Positions 1 through 8,266 of a stretch of DNA of 64,000 nt are shown here, piece by piece (the stretch's first letter is position 1; each line of letters begins with the position of its first letter). The position numbers were made by a program, and so were the translations under genes. The stretch comes from Streptomyces qaidamensis (GTDB taxonomy: Bacteria > Actinomycetota > Actinomycetes > Streptomycetales > Streptomycetaceae), in assembly GCF_001611795.1 (NCBI RefSeq), contig NZ_CP015098.1, positions 8,804,001 through 8,868,000 on the forward strand. The letters run 5' to 3'. The notes below the pieces were generated by a model. It searched no databases. It saw only the letters and a list, made by a program, of their open reading frames with translations, and was not told where the DNA came from.

Positions 1-13
1 TACGGTGGGCGCC

Positions 14-163
14 ATGACGGCACCCCTGGACGTGCTCGTGGTGGGCGCGGGCCCCACCGGACTCGCGCCCGCGACCCAACCGCGCGCCTGTGAAACCCCG
101 TTCCGGATCGTCGCCCGGCCGCCCGGCCGCACCTGCACCTGCCCCCACGGGTGCTGCGCGTGA
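14..163 (+). pseudogene. N-terminal remnant of an FAD-dependent monooxygenase
   Basis: A 49-codon ORF begins at an ATG and contains the Rossmann FAD-binding motif GAGPTG at residues 11-16, preceded by hydrophobic strand residues (DVLVV). This is the start of an aromatic-ring hydroxylase or similar flavin monooxygenase, a family usually of 400-550 residues. The frame then loses family character and stops after 49 codons; nothing downstream continues it before the insertion sequence. It is therefore a decayed or truncated gene. The FAD motif is seen directly; the specific enzyme class is inference. Confidence 0.55.
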
Positions 164-197
164 CCGGTTTCCTGCGGCCTGATCCAAACGACAGGCC

Positions 198-201
198 CTA
201 G
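198..201. repeat. Left target-site duplication (CTAG) of the IS element
   Basis: CTAG directly abuts the outer end of the left inverted repeat and is repeated at 1600-1603. A 4-bp palindromic CTAG duplication is typical of IS701-type insertion. Confidence 0.8.
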
Positions 202-235
202 TACTGCAACGGTGCTTGCCGTGACTGATGGCCAG
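202..235 (+). repeat. Left terminal inverted repeat of the IS701-type element
   Basis: 34 bp, identical to the reverse complement of 1566-1599 with no mismatch. The transposase ATG at 228 lies inside it, so the promoter must be at or outside this end, or translation starts at the later ATG at 255. Confidence 0.92.
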
Positions 236-1439
236 GTTGGTCGTTGGTGTGTTCATGGGTGGGGACCTTGCTGATGTCAGGTTGTGGGCGGGTGAACTGG
301 ACGCTGTGCATGAGCGGTTCGTGCACCGTTTCAGCAGGTCGGAGCCGCGGGAGTCGGCACTGGCTTATATGCGGGGCCTGATCGCTCCGCTGCAGCGGAA
401 GAACGGCTGGACGCTGGCGGAGGAAGCCGGCCACGAAGGCCCGGATCGTATCCACAGGATGCTGAACCGGATCGAGTGGGACGCGGATGAGGTGCTCGAC
501 GACGTGCGTCAGTACGTGGTCGACAACCTCGGCGACCAGGACGCCGTCCTGGTCGTGGACGACACGGGCTTCTTGAAGAAGGGGACGCGGTCGGCCGGGG
601 TGCAGCGGCAGTACTCCGGCACCGCCGGGCGGACGGAGAACTGCCAGGTCGGCGTCTTCCTCGCGTATGCCACGAGCCGCGGGCGGACTCTGATCGACCG
701 GCGTCTGTATCTGCCCGCATCCTGGACCGACGACCGTGAAAGGTGCCGCCGGGCCGGCGTCGACGACGAGGTCGCCTTTGAGACCAAGGTGGCCATGGCG
801 AAGGCGATGGTCCGCCGCGCCATGGCGGACAGGGTCCCGTTTCGGTGGGTGACCGCGGATGCCGCCTACGGGTTCAGCAAAGGCTGGCGGTCGGAGCTGG
901 AGCGGGCGGACGTCTTCCACGTCATGGCCACCACCCGCCACGACACCGTGGTCACCCGCTGGGCGATCGACCATCCCGTCCATGACTTGTTCAACGGTCT
1001 TGCCCGGCAGAAATGGAAGCGCCGTTCCTGCGGCACCGGGGCTCACGGCCCGCGGATCTACGACTGGGCACGCGTCGAGGTCCGGCCCTGGCACCGACCC
1101 GACCGCCGCCACTGGGTCCTCGCCCGCCGCAGCGTGAGCCGACCCGGGGAGATCTCTTACTACATCGCCTACTGCCCGGTTGAGGCAACGCTTGACGACC
1201 TGATCCGCATCGCGGGCAGCAGGTGGGCCATCGAGGAGTGCTTTCAGAGCGCGAAACAGGAATGCGGCCTGGACGACTACCAGGTCCGCCGCTATCCCGG
1301 CTGGCACCGGCACATGACCCTGGCCATGGCTGCCCACGCCTGCCTGACCGTCCTGCGAGCCCGCGAGCTGGACGCCGGGAAAGCAGAAACGGATCCTCCC
1401 AGCTCATCCACCTCAGCCTCGCCGAGATACGACGGCTGA
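228..1439 (+). CDS. IS701-family DDE transposase (main frame)
   Basis: Catalyses cut-and-paste transposition of the surrounding element. The DDE residues are readable: Asp111/112 in VVDDTGFLKKG, Asp211 in VTADAAYG and Glu336/337 in WAIEECFQSAK, with the downstream K and Y pattern of the family. The start could instead be ATG 255 (MGGDLADVRLW), which is closer to the usual family N-terminus. The frame stops after residue 403, but a family-like C-terminus (LAEIRRLITRL ... HWSTWRRRRQ) continues in the -1 frame from about 1379 to 1564, with a GGG-AAA run at 1377-1382 at the switch. The full protein is either made by -1 frameshifting or this copy is mutated. Confidence 0.9.
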   Translation: MARLVVGVFMGGDLADVRLWAGELDAVHERFVHRFSRSEPRESALAYMRGLIAPLQRKNGWTLAEEAGHEGPDRIHRMLNRIEWDADEVLDDVRQYVVDNLGDQDAVLVVDDTGFLKKGTRSAGVQRQYSGTAGRTENCQVGVFLAYATSRGRTLIDRRLYLPASWTDDRERCRRAGVDDEVAFETKVAMAKAMVRRAMADRVPFRWVTADAAYGFSKGWRSELERADVFHVMATTRHDTVVTRWAIDHPVHDLFNGLARQKWKRRSCGTGAHGPRIYDWARVEVRPWHRPDRRHWVLARRSVSRPGEISYYIAYCPVEATLDDLIRIAGSRWAIEECFQSAKQECGLDDYQVRRYPGWHRHMTLAMAAHACLTVLRARELDAGKAETDPPSSSTSASPRYDG

Positions 1440-1565
1440 TCACCCGCCTCACCGACCGCCGACCCACACCCGTCGAGCACATCCTGCACTGGTCGACCTG
1501 GCGCCGACGACGACAGCACCAGGCCCGCACCAGCCACTACAAACGACGCGGACACAGCCCCTGAA

Positions 1566-1599
1566 CTGGCCATCAGTCACGGCAAGCACCGTTGCAGTA
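1566..1599 (-). repeat. Right terminal inverted repeat of the IS701-type element
   Basis: 34 bp perfectly complementary to 202-235; followed immediately by the CTAG duplication. Confidence 0.92.
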
Positions 1600-1603
1600 C
1601 TAG
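1600..1603. repeat. Right target-site duplication (CTAG)
   Basis: Second copy of the CTAG target. On the minus strand its first three bases are the TAG stop codon of the epoxide-hydrolase-like gene, so the insertion left that reading frame intact. Confidence 0.8.
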
Positions 1604-2574
1604 CCCGGGAGGCCGGCGAGCCACTCGATCAGGAGCCGGTTGGTGTCGGCGGGACGCTCCTGCTGAACGAAGTGACCGCAGCCGTCCAGAAGGTGCGAGC
1701 CCCTCAGCCCGGGCAGCGTGTTCGGGTACGCCTCGATCGCGTCGGCCAGCCAGGTCGTGGACGCGTCCAGGGTGCCTCCGATGAACAGCGACGGCTGGGT
1801 GACAGGGGCACCGGCGAAGTCCGCCAGGTCCCGCCAGTCGCGGTCCATGTTCCGGTACCGGTTCAGCGCCCCCGTCAGTCCGGTGCGTTCGAACTCCGCG
1901 GCGTAGACGTCGAGATCGGCCTCACTCAGCCACTCCGGCAGGCGGCCGACGGGGAACCGGTCGCGCAACCGGCTGCCACGGGCCACGAAATGGGGGTCGG
2001 CCTCGGGCAGCGTGTCCGCCGACAGGGCCGCGTAGAAGCCCGCGAGCCAGCCGCGCACGTCGGGCTCGATCTCCGCCTCGGCCCGGCACGGCTCCTGGAA
2101 GTAGGAGACGTAGAACTCCTCGTCACCCCCCATCCGCGCGAAGACCTCACTCGGTCTCGGCCCACCGGGCGGGGTGTAGGGCACGCTCAGCAGCCCCACC
2201 GCGCGGAAGATCTCCGGCCGGACCAGCGCGGAGGTCGCCGCGATGGTCGCGCCCCAGTCGTGCCCGACGAGCACGGCGGACGGCTCGCCCAGCGCCTCCA
2301 CCACGGCGACGTTGTCCTCCACCAGCTCGAGCATCCGGTACGCGTCTGCCTCCGGGGGCCGGGACGAGCGCCCGTAGCCGCGTACGTCCACGGCGACCGC
2401 GCGGTAGCCGGCCGCTGCCAGAGCGGGCAACTGATGGCGCCAGGCGTACCAGGACTCGGGGAACCCGTGCAGCAGGAGGACGAGCGGTCCGGCGCCCTGC
2501 TCCACGAGGTGGGTCCGGCCGGCCGGTGTGGGCACCAGGCGATGTGTGCGGTCGGCGGCGGACGTCTGCGGCAT
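1600..2574 (-). CDS. Alpha/beta hydrolase, epoxide-hydrolase type
   Basis: A 324-residue cytosolic alpha/beta-hydrolase of the soluble epoxide hydrolase/haloalkane dehalogenase group. It has the oxyanion motif HGFPESW at 36-42, nucleophile Asp106 in GHDWGA, the acid Asp270 in GGTLD and the catalytic His301 in CGHFVQQERP. The Asp nucleophile and the HGFPESW motif favour epoxide hydrolysis through an alkyl-enzyme ester, with Tyr240 in NRYRN as the likely epoxide-polarising residue. The chosen ATG is preceded by GGGAGGATCC; longer upstream frame lacks a ribosome site. Its stop codon sits in the IS target duplication. The physiological substrate is unknown. Confidence 0.88.
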   Translation of the reverse strand: MPQTSAADRTHRLVPTPAGRTHLVEQGAGPLVLLLHGFPESWYAWRHQLPALAAAGYRAVAVDVRGYGRSSRPPEADAYRMLELVEDNVAVVEALGEPSAVLVGHDWGATIAATSALVRPEIFRAVGLLSVPYTPPGGPRPSEVFARMGGDEEFYVSYFQEPCRAEAEIEPDVRGWLAGFYAALSADTLPEADPHFVARGSRLRDRFPVGRLPEWLSEADLDVYAAEFERTGLTGALNRYRNMDRDWRDLADFAGAPVTQPSLFIGGTLDASTTWLADAIEAYPNTLPGLRGSHLLDGCGHFVQQERPADTNRLLIEWLAGLPG

Positions 2575-2669
2575 GGATCCTCCCGCGATCCGGTGGGGTG
2601 CTCGGTCCCACCGATCATCCAGCGCCCGCCGCGCCGCACGCCAAGCCGGTTGCCGGATCGGCAAAAGGC

Positions 2670-3164
2670 TCAGCCGTGGTAGGTGATGTACCCGTTGCCG
2701 TCCGCGTCGGAGCCGCGCTTGGTGTACGAGTGGACGTCGGCACGGCTGCCGGACGGCTTGTACACGTAGATCGTGTCCTTGTCGTTGTTCCACATGAAGT
2801 TGCAGTTGTCGCGGTAGACGACGTTCTTGGTGTCGGAGTCGGCCCCGTTGCCGCCGCGCAGCTTCACGTAGTCACCCGGCTGAAGGGTGTGGCTCGCGGT
2901 GAAGGTGAACTTGTTCCCCGCCGCGTCCTTCACGACGTACCCCTTGAGGTTCACCGTCGTGGAGCGCGAGTAGTTCTTGATGGTCAGGTACTCCTCGGCG
3001 GTGTTCCCGCCCGAGCAGCGGTTCGAGTCGCGGCCGGGAGCGTCGTACTGGATGCCCCGGATCTTCAGAGCGGAGTCGTACTCGGCGGCCTGGGCCGGAA
3101 CCGCCGACAGGGCGGTCAGGGCCCCGGCGGCGAGAGCCGTGGTGGCGACAAGGCGTATGCGCAT
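2670..3164 (-). CDS. Secreted lamin-tail-domain (LTD) protein
   Basis: A 164-residue protein with a Sec signal peptide (MRIRLVATTALAAGALTALS, cleavage likely after AQA near residue 26). The rest is a single beta-rich LTD domain: 'EYLTIKN' followed by 'GYVVKDAAGNKFTF', the 'LQPGDYVKLRGG' turn and 'NNDKDTIYVY'. LTD domains occur in secreted bacterial proteins attached to nucleases or alone and are thought to bind surfaces or ligands; no catalytic residues are seen. Two Cys (C of 'NRCSGG' and of 'RDNCNF') could form a disulfide. The ATG at 3164 has AGGGGGACGA upstream. Confidence 0.8.
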   Translation of the reverse strand: MRIRLVATTALAAGALTALSAVPAQAAEYDSALKIRGIQYDAPGRDSNRCSGGNTAEEYLTIKNYSRSTTVNLKGYVVKDAAGNKFTFTASHTLQPGDYVKLRGGNGADSDTKNVVYRDNCNFMWNNDKDTIYVYKPSGSRADVHSYTKRGSDADGNGYITYHG

Positions 3165-3255
3165 GGACGTTCGTCCCCCCTGCATGGCCTTCAGGTGAAG
3201 GCGATGTGATGGTTCGGTGAAGCATCCGGATCGTACATGCTTCAAGTACGCAGGA

Positions 3256-3290
3256 GGGCGGGTCCGGTGACATTGCCACCGAACCCGCCC
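3256..3290 (-). terminator. Intrinsic terminator-like hairpin downstream of fprA
   Basis: Inverted repeat with a 14-bp stem (one mismatch) and a 7-nt loop, placed about 30 bp beyond the fprA stop on the minus strand. G+C-rich stem without a U-tract, as is usual in Streptomyces. Confidence 0.6.
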
Positions 3291-3320
3291 CGCGGGAGGT
3301 AAAACGTCAGGTGTGAAGCG

Positions 3321-4685
3321 TCAGGCGCCGCTGGCCCGCAGCATGTCCTCGCGCTCGACGATCTTCACGCGCTCGCGGCCCTCGGGCTCGCCCAGAGCCT
3401 TCTCCGCGGCGTCCAGCTTGTACCAGCCGTCCCAGGTGGTGAAGCGGATGTCGCGCTCGGCGAGGAACGCGTCCACGGCCTCGGGGTCCGGCGCGGCGGG
3501 CGTGTGCAGCCTGCCGCCCGCGTAGTCCTCCAGCAGGTTCTTCACCGTCTCGTTGGCGTCGCCCTTGGTGTGCCCGATCAGGCCGATGGGGCCGCGCCGG
3601 ATCCAGCCGGTGACGTACGTGGACTGCAGGTGCTCGCCCGACTCCTGCACGACCCGGCCGCCCTCGTCCGGAACGGTGCCCGAGTCGATGTCCCAGGGCA
3701 GCTTGGGGAGTTTGTCGGACAGGTAGCCCACCGCGCGGTACACCGCGCCGACGTCCCAGGTGTTGAACGTGCCGGTGCCCTTGACGTTGCCGGTGCCGTC
3801 GAGTTCCGTGCGCTCGGTGCGCAGGCCCACGACCTTGCCGTCCTCGCCGAGGACCTCGACCGGCGACTCGAAGAAGTGCAGGAAGAGCTTGTGGGGCCGG
3901 TCGCCGGCGTCGCGGATCGCCCAGTTCTCCAGGGTCTTGGCGACCATGTCGGCCTGCTTGTTGCCGCGCCGCGTGGTGATCGAGCCCTCGTCGTAGTCGA
4001 TGTCCTCGGGGTCGACGATGACCTCGATGTTGGGGGAGTGGTCCAGCTCCCGCAGCTCCATCGGGCTGAACTTCGCCTGTGCCGGGCCGCGTCGGCCGAA
4101 GACGTGGATCTCCTTGGCCCGGTTCGCCTTCAGGCCCTCGTAGACGTTCGCCGGGATCTCGGTGGGCAGCAGTTCGTCCGCCGTCTTGGCCAGGACGCGC
4201 GCGACGTCGAGTGCCACGTTGCCGACGCCGAGCACGGCGACCTTCTCCGCCTCCAGCGGCCAGGTGCGCGGCACGTCCGGGTGGCCGTCGTACCAGGACA
4301 CGAAGTCCGCGGCGCCGTACGAGCCGTCCAGGTCGATGCCCGGCAGCGAGAGCGCCCGGTCGGCCGTCGCGCCGGTGGCGAAGATCACGCCGTCGTAGAA
4401 CGCGCGCAGGTCGTCCAGACCGATGTCGGTGCCGTAGTCGACGTTGCCGAAGAGCCGGATCTGCGGTTTGTCGAGCACCTGGTGCAGGGCCGTGATGATG
4501 CCCTTGATCCGCGGGTGGTCGGGGGCGACGCCGTAACGGATCAGACCGAACGGCGCCGGCATGCGCTCGAAGATGTCGATGGAAACGCCGGGTTCGGCGG
4601 CCACCTCGGACTTGAGCAGGGCGTCGGCGGCGTAGATCCCGGCGGGGCCGGATCCGACGATGGCTACCCGCAGGGGGCGGGGCAT
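3321..4685 (-). CDS. fprA: FprA-type NADPH-ferredoxin reductase
   Basis: A 454-residue flavoprotein of the adrenodoxin-reductase/FprA class, moving electrons from NADPH to ferredoxins for P450s and Fe-S or desaturase systems. FAD site GSGPAG at 11-16; NADP site LGVGNVALDVARVL at 152-165; GRRGPAQAKFS at 197-207 is the family arginine motif for the NADP 2'-phosphate. Near the C-terminus, WIRRGPIGLIGHTKGD is the conserved FAD-closing segment. Length matches the family. The ATG at 4685 has GAAGGGAAC upstream; an alternative TTG further upstream is less likely. An iron-box-like sequence lies 47 bp upstream, suggesting iron control. Confidence 0.93.
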   Translation of the reverse strand: MPRPLRVAIVGSGPAGIYAADALLKSEVAAEPGVSIDIFERMPAPFGLIRYGVAPDHPRIKGIITALHQVLDKPQIRLFGNVDYGTDIGLDDLRAFYDGVIFATGATADRALSLPGIDLDGSYGAADFVSWYDGHPDVPRTWPLEAEKVAVLGVGNVALDVARVLAKTADELLPTEIPANVYEGLKANRAKEIHVFGRRGPAQAKFSPMELRELDHSPNIEVIVDPEDIDYDEGSITTRRGNKQADMVAKTLENWAIRDAGDRPHKLFLHFFESPVEVLGEDGKVVGLRTERTELDGTGNVKGTGTFNTWDVGAVYRAVGYLSDKLPKLPWDIDSGTVPDEGGRVVQESGEHLQSTYVTGWIRRGPIGLIGHTKGDANETVKNLLEDYAGGRLHTPAAPDPEAVDAFLAERDIRFTTWDGWYKLDAAEKALGEPEGRERVKIVEREDMLRASGA

Positions 4686-4731
4686 GGTCAGGTTCCCTTC
4701 GAGCGGCGACAAGCGATCTCGACGGGAAGCC

Positions 4732-4750
4732 TAAACTAAGGCATGCCTAA
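4732..4750 (-). promoter_or_regulatory. Candidate iron box (DmdR/IdeR-type) upstream of fprA
   Basis: The 19-bp stretch TAAACTAAGGCATGCCTAA contains a near-palindrome CTAAGGCATGCCTAAG and resembles the IdeR/DmdR consensus TTAGGTTAGGCTAACCTAA (about 12-13 of 19 positions by eye). Position 47 bp before the fprA start fits repression of an iron-linked redox gene. Unverified by scoring. Confidence 0.45.
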
Positions 4751-4813
4751 GTCGGTACGAGGGTCCGGTCTATGAGCTCATAAGGCTACTTTATGGGCGG
4801 TCCACGGTCCCGC

Positions 4814-7549
4814 TTATGGCAGGGGCTGCTCCGCCCAGATCACCTTCCCGGCGGGCAGGTAGCGCGTCCCCCAGCGTTCCGCGAGCTGCGCGACCAGGAA
4901 GAGGCCACGCCCGCCCTCGTCCGTCATGGTCGCGTACCGCAGGTGCGGTGAGGTGCTGCTGCTGTCGAACACCTCGCAGATCAGGTTGCGGTCGCGCAGC
5001 ATCCTGACGCGTATGGGTCCGCCGCCGTACCGCAGCGCGTTGGTGACCAGCTCGCTCAGGATCAGCTCCGTGCTGAACGTCAGCTCGTCCAGGCCCCACT
5101 CGGTCAGCTGCCGGCTCACCGCCGCCCTCACCTCGCCCACGGCCGCCGGATCGGCCGGCACCGGCCACTCGGCGACCTGGCCGGGGGCCACCGCCCGGGT
5201 GCGCGCGACGATCAGCGCGATGTCGTCGCTGGAGCGGGCCGTGAGCTGCGAGTCGAGCACCACCCGGCAGGTGTCCTCCGGCGACTGCCCCGCCCGGCCC
5301 AGTGCCGCGCGCAGCATCTCCAGACCCACGTCGATGTCCCGCTCCCGGTCCTCGACCAGCCCGTCGGTGTAGAGGACGAGCCGGCTGCCCTCGGCCAGCT
5401 CCAGCTCCGCCGTCTCGAACGGCAGGCCGCCGAGTCCCAGCGGGGGACCGGCGGGCACGTCGGGATACTCCACCGTGCCGTCCGGGTGGATCAGCGCCGG
5501 CGGGGGATGCCCGGCCCGCGCGACGGTGCAGCGCCGGGACACCGGGTCGTAGACGGCGTACAGACAGGTCGCGCCGGTGACCGGGGCGCTGCCCTCGTCC
5601 TCCGTCTCGTCCTGGTCGATGCGGCCGACCAACTCGTCCAGCAGGGCGATCAGTTCCTCGGGCGGCAGATCGAGGGCGGAGAAGTTGTGCACCGCGGTGC
5701 GCAGCCGCCCCATCGTGGCCGCGGCGTGCAGACCGTGACCGACGACGTCCCCGACCACGAGCGCCACCCTGGCCCCCGACAGCGGCAGCACGTCGAACCA
5801 GTCACCGCCCACCCCGGCCTGAGCCGGCAGATAGCGGTAGGCGATCTCCAGGGCGCCCTGCTCCGGCAGGTTGCGGGGGAGCAGGCTGCGCTGGAGCGTC
5901 ACCGCCATGCTGTGCTCGCGGGTGTAGCGGCGCGCGTTGTCGATGGAGACGGCGGCCCGTGCGACCAGTTCCTCGGCCAGGGCCAGCTCGTCCGCGTCGA
6001 AGGGCTCCGGCTTCTCACAGCGCCAGAAGCTGACCACGCCCAGCACCAGGGTGCCGGCCCGCAGCGGCACCGTGATCAGCGAGTGGATGCCGTACGCGAT
6101 GATCTGGGCCGAGCGCTCCAGGTCCTGTGCCTGCCAGCCGGAGGCCTCACACAGCCGGGGTTCCAGGACGGGACCGCCGGTGGCGAGACTGCGGCCCTGT
6201 GCAGAGGACTCGACGAACCTGATCCGCTCGCCGACCGGGTAGAGCGGCGCGTCCTTGCGGATCCCGCTCACCGCCGTCCGGCTGAGCGAGGCCGCCGCGT
6301 TCGGCTGCCCGCCGCCCAGCACCGCGTCGAACAGGTCCACGGTGACGAAGTCGGCGAACCGCGGCACGGCCAGCTCGGTCAGCTCCTCGGCCGTACGGGT
6401 CACGTCCAGACTGGTGCCGATGCCCACTCCGGCGTCGTACAGCATGTTGAGCCGTTCCCGCGCGGTCTCGGCCCGCCCGGACAGCGCCCGCAGTTCCGTG
6501 GAGTCGCGCAGGGTGGCGACGCTGCCGGGCGGCACCCCCGCACGGTCCGTCGTCCGCTGGTTGACGGCGAGGAGCCGGTCCCCGACGAGGTGCACCTCGT
6601 CCGTGGCGACGCGTCCGGAGGCCAGCAGGTCGGCGGTGCCCGGGTCGAGACCGAGACCGAGGACGTGCCGGCCCTCGGCGTCGGCGGGCAGCCCGAGCAG
6701 CCGGTGCGCCTCGTCGTTGGCGAGGACCAGGGTGCCCCCGTCGTCGACGATGAGCACCCCCTCCCGGACGGCGTGCAGCACGGCGTCGTGATGTTCGTAC
6801 ATCCGGGTCATCTCGTGCGGACCGAGCCCGTGGGTCTGGCGCAGCAGCCGCCGGCTCACCAGTGCGGCACCCGCTGTCGCCAGGACGAGCGCCACCGCGG
6901 CCGCCGTGAGCACGAGCGGCAGCTGGCGGTCGGCGGTGCCGCCGACGTTCTTGGTCGTGATCCCCGCCGAGACCAGGCCCACGACCCGGCCGTCCGGGTC
7001 CTTCACCGGCACCACGGCCTGCACGAGCGGGCCGATGGTGCCCTCGATCTCCTCGGTGAACGACTGCCCGGCCAGCGCCGGCGCGAGCGTCCCGACGAAC
7101 TTCTTCCCGATCCGGTCCGTCCTGGGATGGGTGTAGCGGACCCCCTCGGTGCTCATGACGACGACGAAGTCGACCTTCGACCGCTCCCGGGCGGCCTCGG
7201 CCCGGGGCTGGAGCACGGCGGTGGGATCAGGGCCCTGCAGCGCTTCGACGGTGCCCGGCGCGTTGGCGAAGGTCTCCGCGACGGCGAGCGAACGGTTGCG
7301 GGCCTCCTGCGTCGTGTCGTGCCGCACCTGCAGCACCAGTGCCACCACGGCCGCCACGACCAGCAGCAGCACGATCACCACGACGAGCAGGAACACCTGT
7401 CCGGCGACGCTGCGTCCGCCCAGCACCGACCGCAGCCCCGCCCCCGGTTGCCACCGTGGCGAGCCCGCCTCCCACCGCTGCCGTGCCGACGGCGCAGCGC
7501 CGGGCCGCAGGGGCGATCGAGTCCCGGATCGACCCAAGAGTCGGACCAT
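4814..7549 (-). CDS. Multidomain sensor PP2C phosphatase (Cache-PAS-GAF-SpoIIE-HATPase)
   Basis: A 911-residue membrane protein that reads an external cue and controls partner-switching of anti-sigma/anti-anti-sigma factors. Order: basic N-terminus, TM1 51-73, extracytoplasmic single-Cache-like domain about 76-205 (with VKDPDGRVVGLVSAGI), TM2 211-232, PAS about 255-350, GAF about 385-540, SpoIIE PP2C about 570-770 (GGDWFDVLPL, VVGDVVGHGLHAA, LYTDGLVEDR, SSDDIALI for metal binding), and C-terminal HATPase about 785-905 (ELVTNALRYGG, GGRGLFLV). Both a phosphatase and a kinase-like module occur in one chain, a common Streptomyces design. It stands alone on the minus strand; the ligand is unknown. 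Confidence 0.9.
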   Translation of the reverse strand: MVRLLGRSGTRSPLRPGAAPSARQRWEAGSPRWQPGAGLRSVLGGRSVAGQVFLLVVVIVLLLVVAAVVALVLQVRHDTTQEARNRSLAVAETFANAPGTVEALQGPDPTAVLQPRAEAARERSKVDFVVVMSTEGVRYTHPRTDRIGKKFVGTLAPALAGQSFTEEIEGTIGPLVQAVVPVKDPDGRVVGLVSAGITTKNVGGTADRQLPLVLTAAAVALVLATAGAALVSRRLLRQTHGLGPHEMTRMYEHHDAVLHAVREGVLIVDDGGTLVLANDEAHRLLGLPADAEGRHVLGLGLDPGTADLLASGRVATDEVHLVGDRLLAVNQRTTDRAGVPPGSVATLRDSTELRALSGRAETARERLNMLYDAGVGIGTSLDVTRTAEELTELAVPRFADFVTVDLFDAVLGGGQPNAAASLSRTAVSGIRKDAPLYPVGERIRFVESSAQGRSLATGGPVLEPRLCEASGWQAQDLERSAQIIAYGIHSLITVPLRAGTLVLGVVSFWRCEKPEPFDADELALAEELVARAAVSIDNARRYTREHSMAVTLQRSLLPRNLPEQGALEIAYRYLPAQAGVGGDWFDVLPLSGARVALVVGDVVGHGLHAAATMGRLRTAVHNFSALDLPPEELIALLDELVGRIDQDETEDEGSAPVTGATCLYAVYDPVSRRCTVARAGHPPPALIHPDGTVEYPDVPAGPPLGLGGLPFETAELELAEGSRLVLYTDGLVEDRERDIDVGLEMLRAALGRAGQSPEDTCRVVLDSQLTARSSDDIALIVARTRAVAPGQVAEWPVPADPAAVGEVRAAVSRQLTEWGLDELTFSTELILSELVTNALRYGGGPIRVRMLRDRNLICEVFDSSSTSPHLRYATMTDEGGRGLFLVAQLAERWGTRYLPAGKVIWAEQPLP

Positions 7550-7700
7550 GTGCCATGTCTACACTGCCCGGCCTCGCGAGGCGAGGGGCATCACCCATGG
7601 TGACAGGGGGTCCTCACCGTTTCGTCACGTCTGCGGGTCTGACGTGCTCGCCACCCACCCGTGGACGTGCGACCTGCCTACCGGAGAACGTACGGCAGCC

Positions 7701-8237
7701 TCACGCGCCCAGCGAGCGGGCCAGCTCGGTCGTGGCCCGGGCGATCTCGCCGTCCTCGTCCGCCATCAGCCGGCCCAGCTCACCGCGCCGGGACCGCACC
7801 GCCTGGCGCGCCGCACGCTCCCACACCACCGGGTTCTCCCGATGGTTCAGCAGCTTCGGATAGACGGCGGCGGTGCTCTCCCACTGCCGTGCGTCGGCGA
7901 TGTTCTTGAGGAGCCGGATGATCTGGGCGCGGCAGGTCACCTGCGGCAGCTTCGCCAGCTCCCACAGGAACGGAACCGTGGCCGCGGTCGCCTGCTCCAC
8001 CACGAAACCGAACTGACAGATCCGTTTCCGCAGGTCGTCGAGGGCGGAACGGGCGGCGTCGGCGTCACCCCCCGCGATGCCGGTGAGCAACTGGGGGATG
8101 GCCGCCGCCGAACCGGTGGAGTCCTGGATATCGCCCCACGGCACGCGGTCCAGTGCTGTGAGCGGCGTGTTCCGGGCCGGGGCGTCGGGGCGCTGGGGAC
8201 GCTCGCCGCTCGGGTGTTCCGTCGAAGCGCTGCGCAT
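7701..8237 (-). CDS. Hypothetical protein with HEAT-like helical repeats
   Basis: A 178-residue soluble protein. The first 45 residues are polar and low in structure; the rest is helical with repeated aromatic/leucine pattern (FVVEQATAATVPFLWELAKL, then CRAQIIRLLKNIADAR, WERAARQAVRSRRGELGRLM), resembling HEAT-type repeats. No catalytic motif. ATG 8237 follows GGAAAGG. It lies 29 bp downstream of, and in the same direction as, the ATP-binding kinase at 8267-8860, so the two are probably one transcript and may act in the same regulatory module. Confidence 0.6.
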   Translation of the reverse strand: MRSASTEHPSGERPQRPDAPARNTPLTALDRVPWGDIQDSTGSAAAIPQLLTGIAGGDADAARSALDDLRKRICQFGFVVEQATAATVPFLWELAKLPQVTCRAQIIRLLKNIADARQWESTAAVYPKLLNHRENPVVWERAARQAVRSRRGELGRLMADEDGEIARATTELARSLGA

Positions 8238-8266
8238 GGCGAGAGGCCTTTCCGCGGCAGTCGGTG

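Larger units (their letters stand above)
202..1599 (+). mobile_element. Complete IS701-family insertion sequence
   Basis: The element is about 1.4 kb, bounded by perfect 34-bp inverted repeats (202-235 and 1566-1599) and flanked by the 4-bp duplication CTAG. It carries one DDE transposase reading inwards from the left end. The intact termini and target duplication indicate a recent, undisturbed insertion. It landed between a monooxygenase remnant and the 3' end of the epoxide-hydrolase-like gene, whose TAG stop codon lies inside the CTAG target. Confidence 0.92.

Noticed and set aside
5486..7603. 705-codon open frame antisense to the PP2C sensor protein
   Set aside because: Same reason: the sense strand carries all PP2C, GAF and HATPase motifs.
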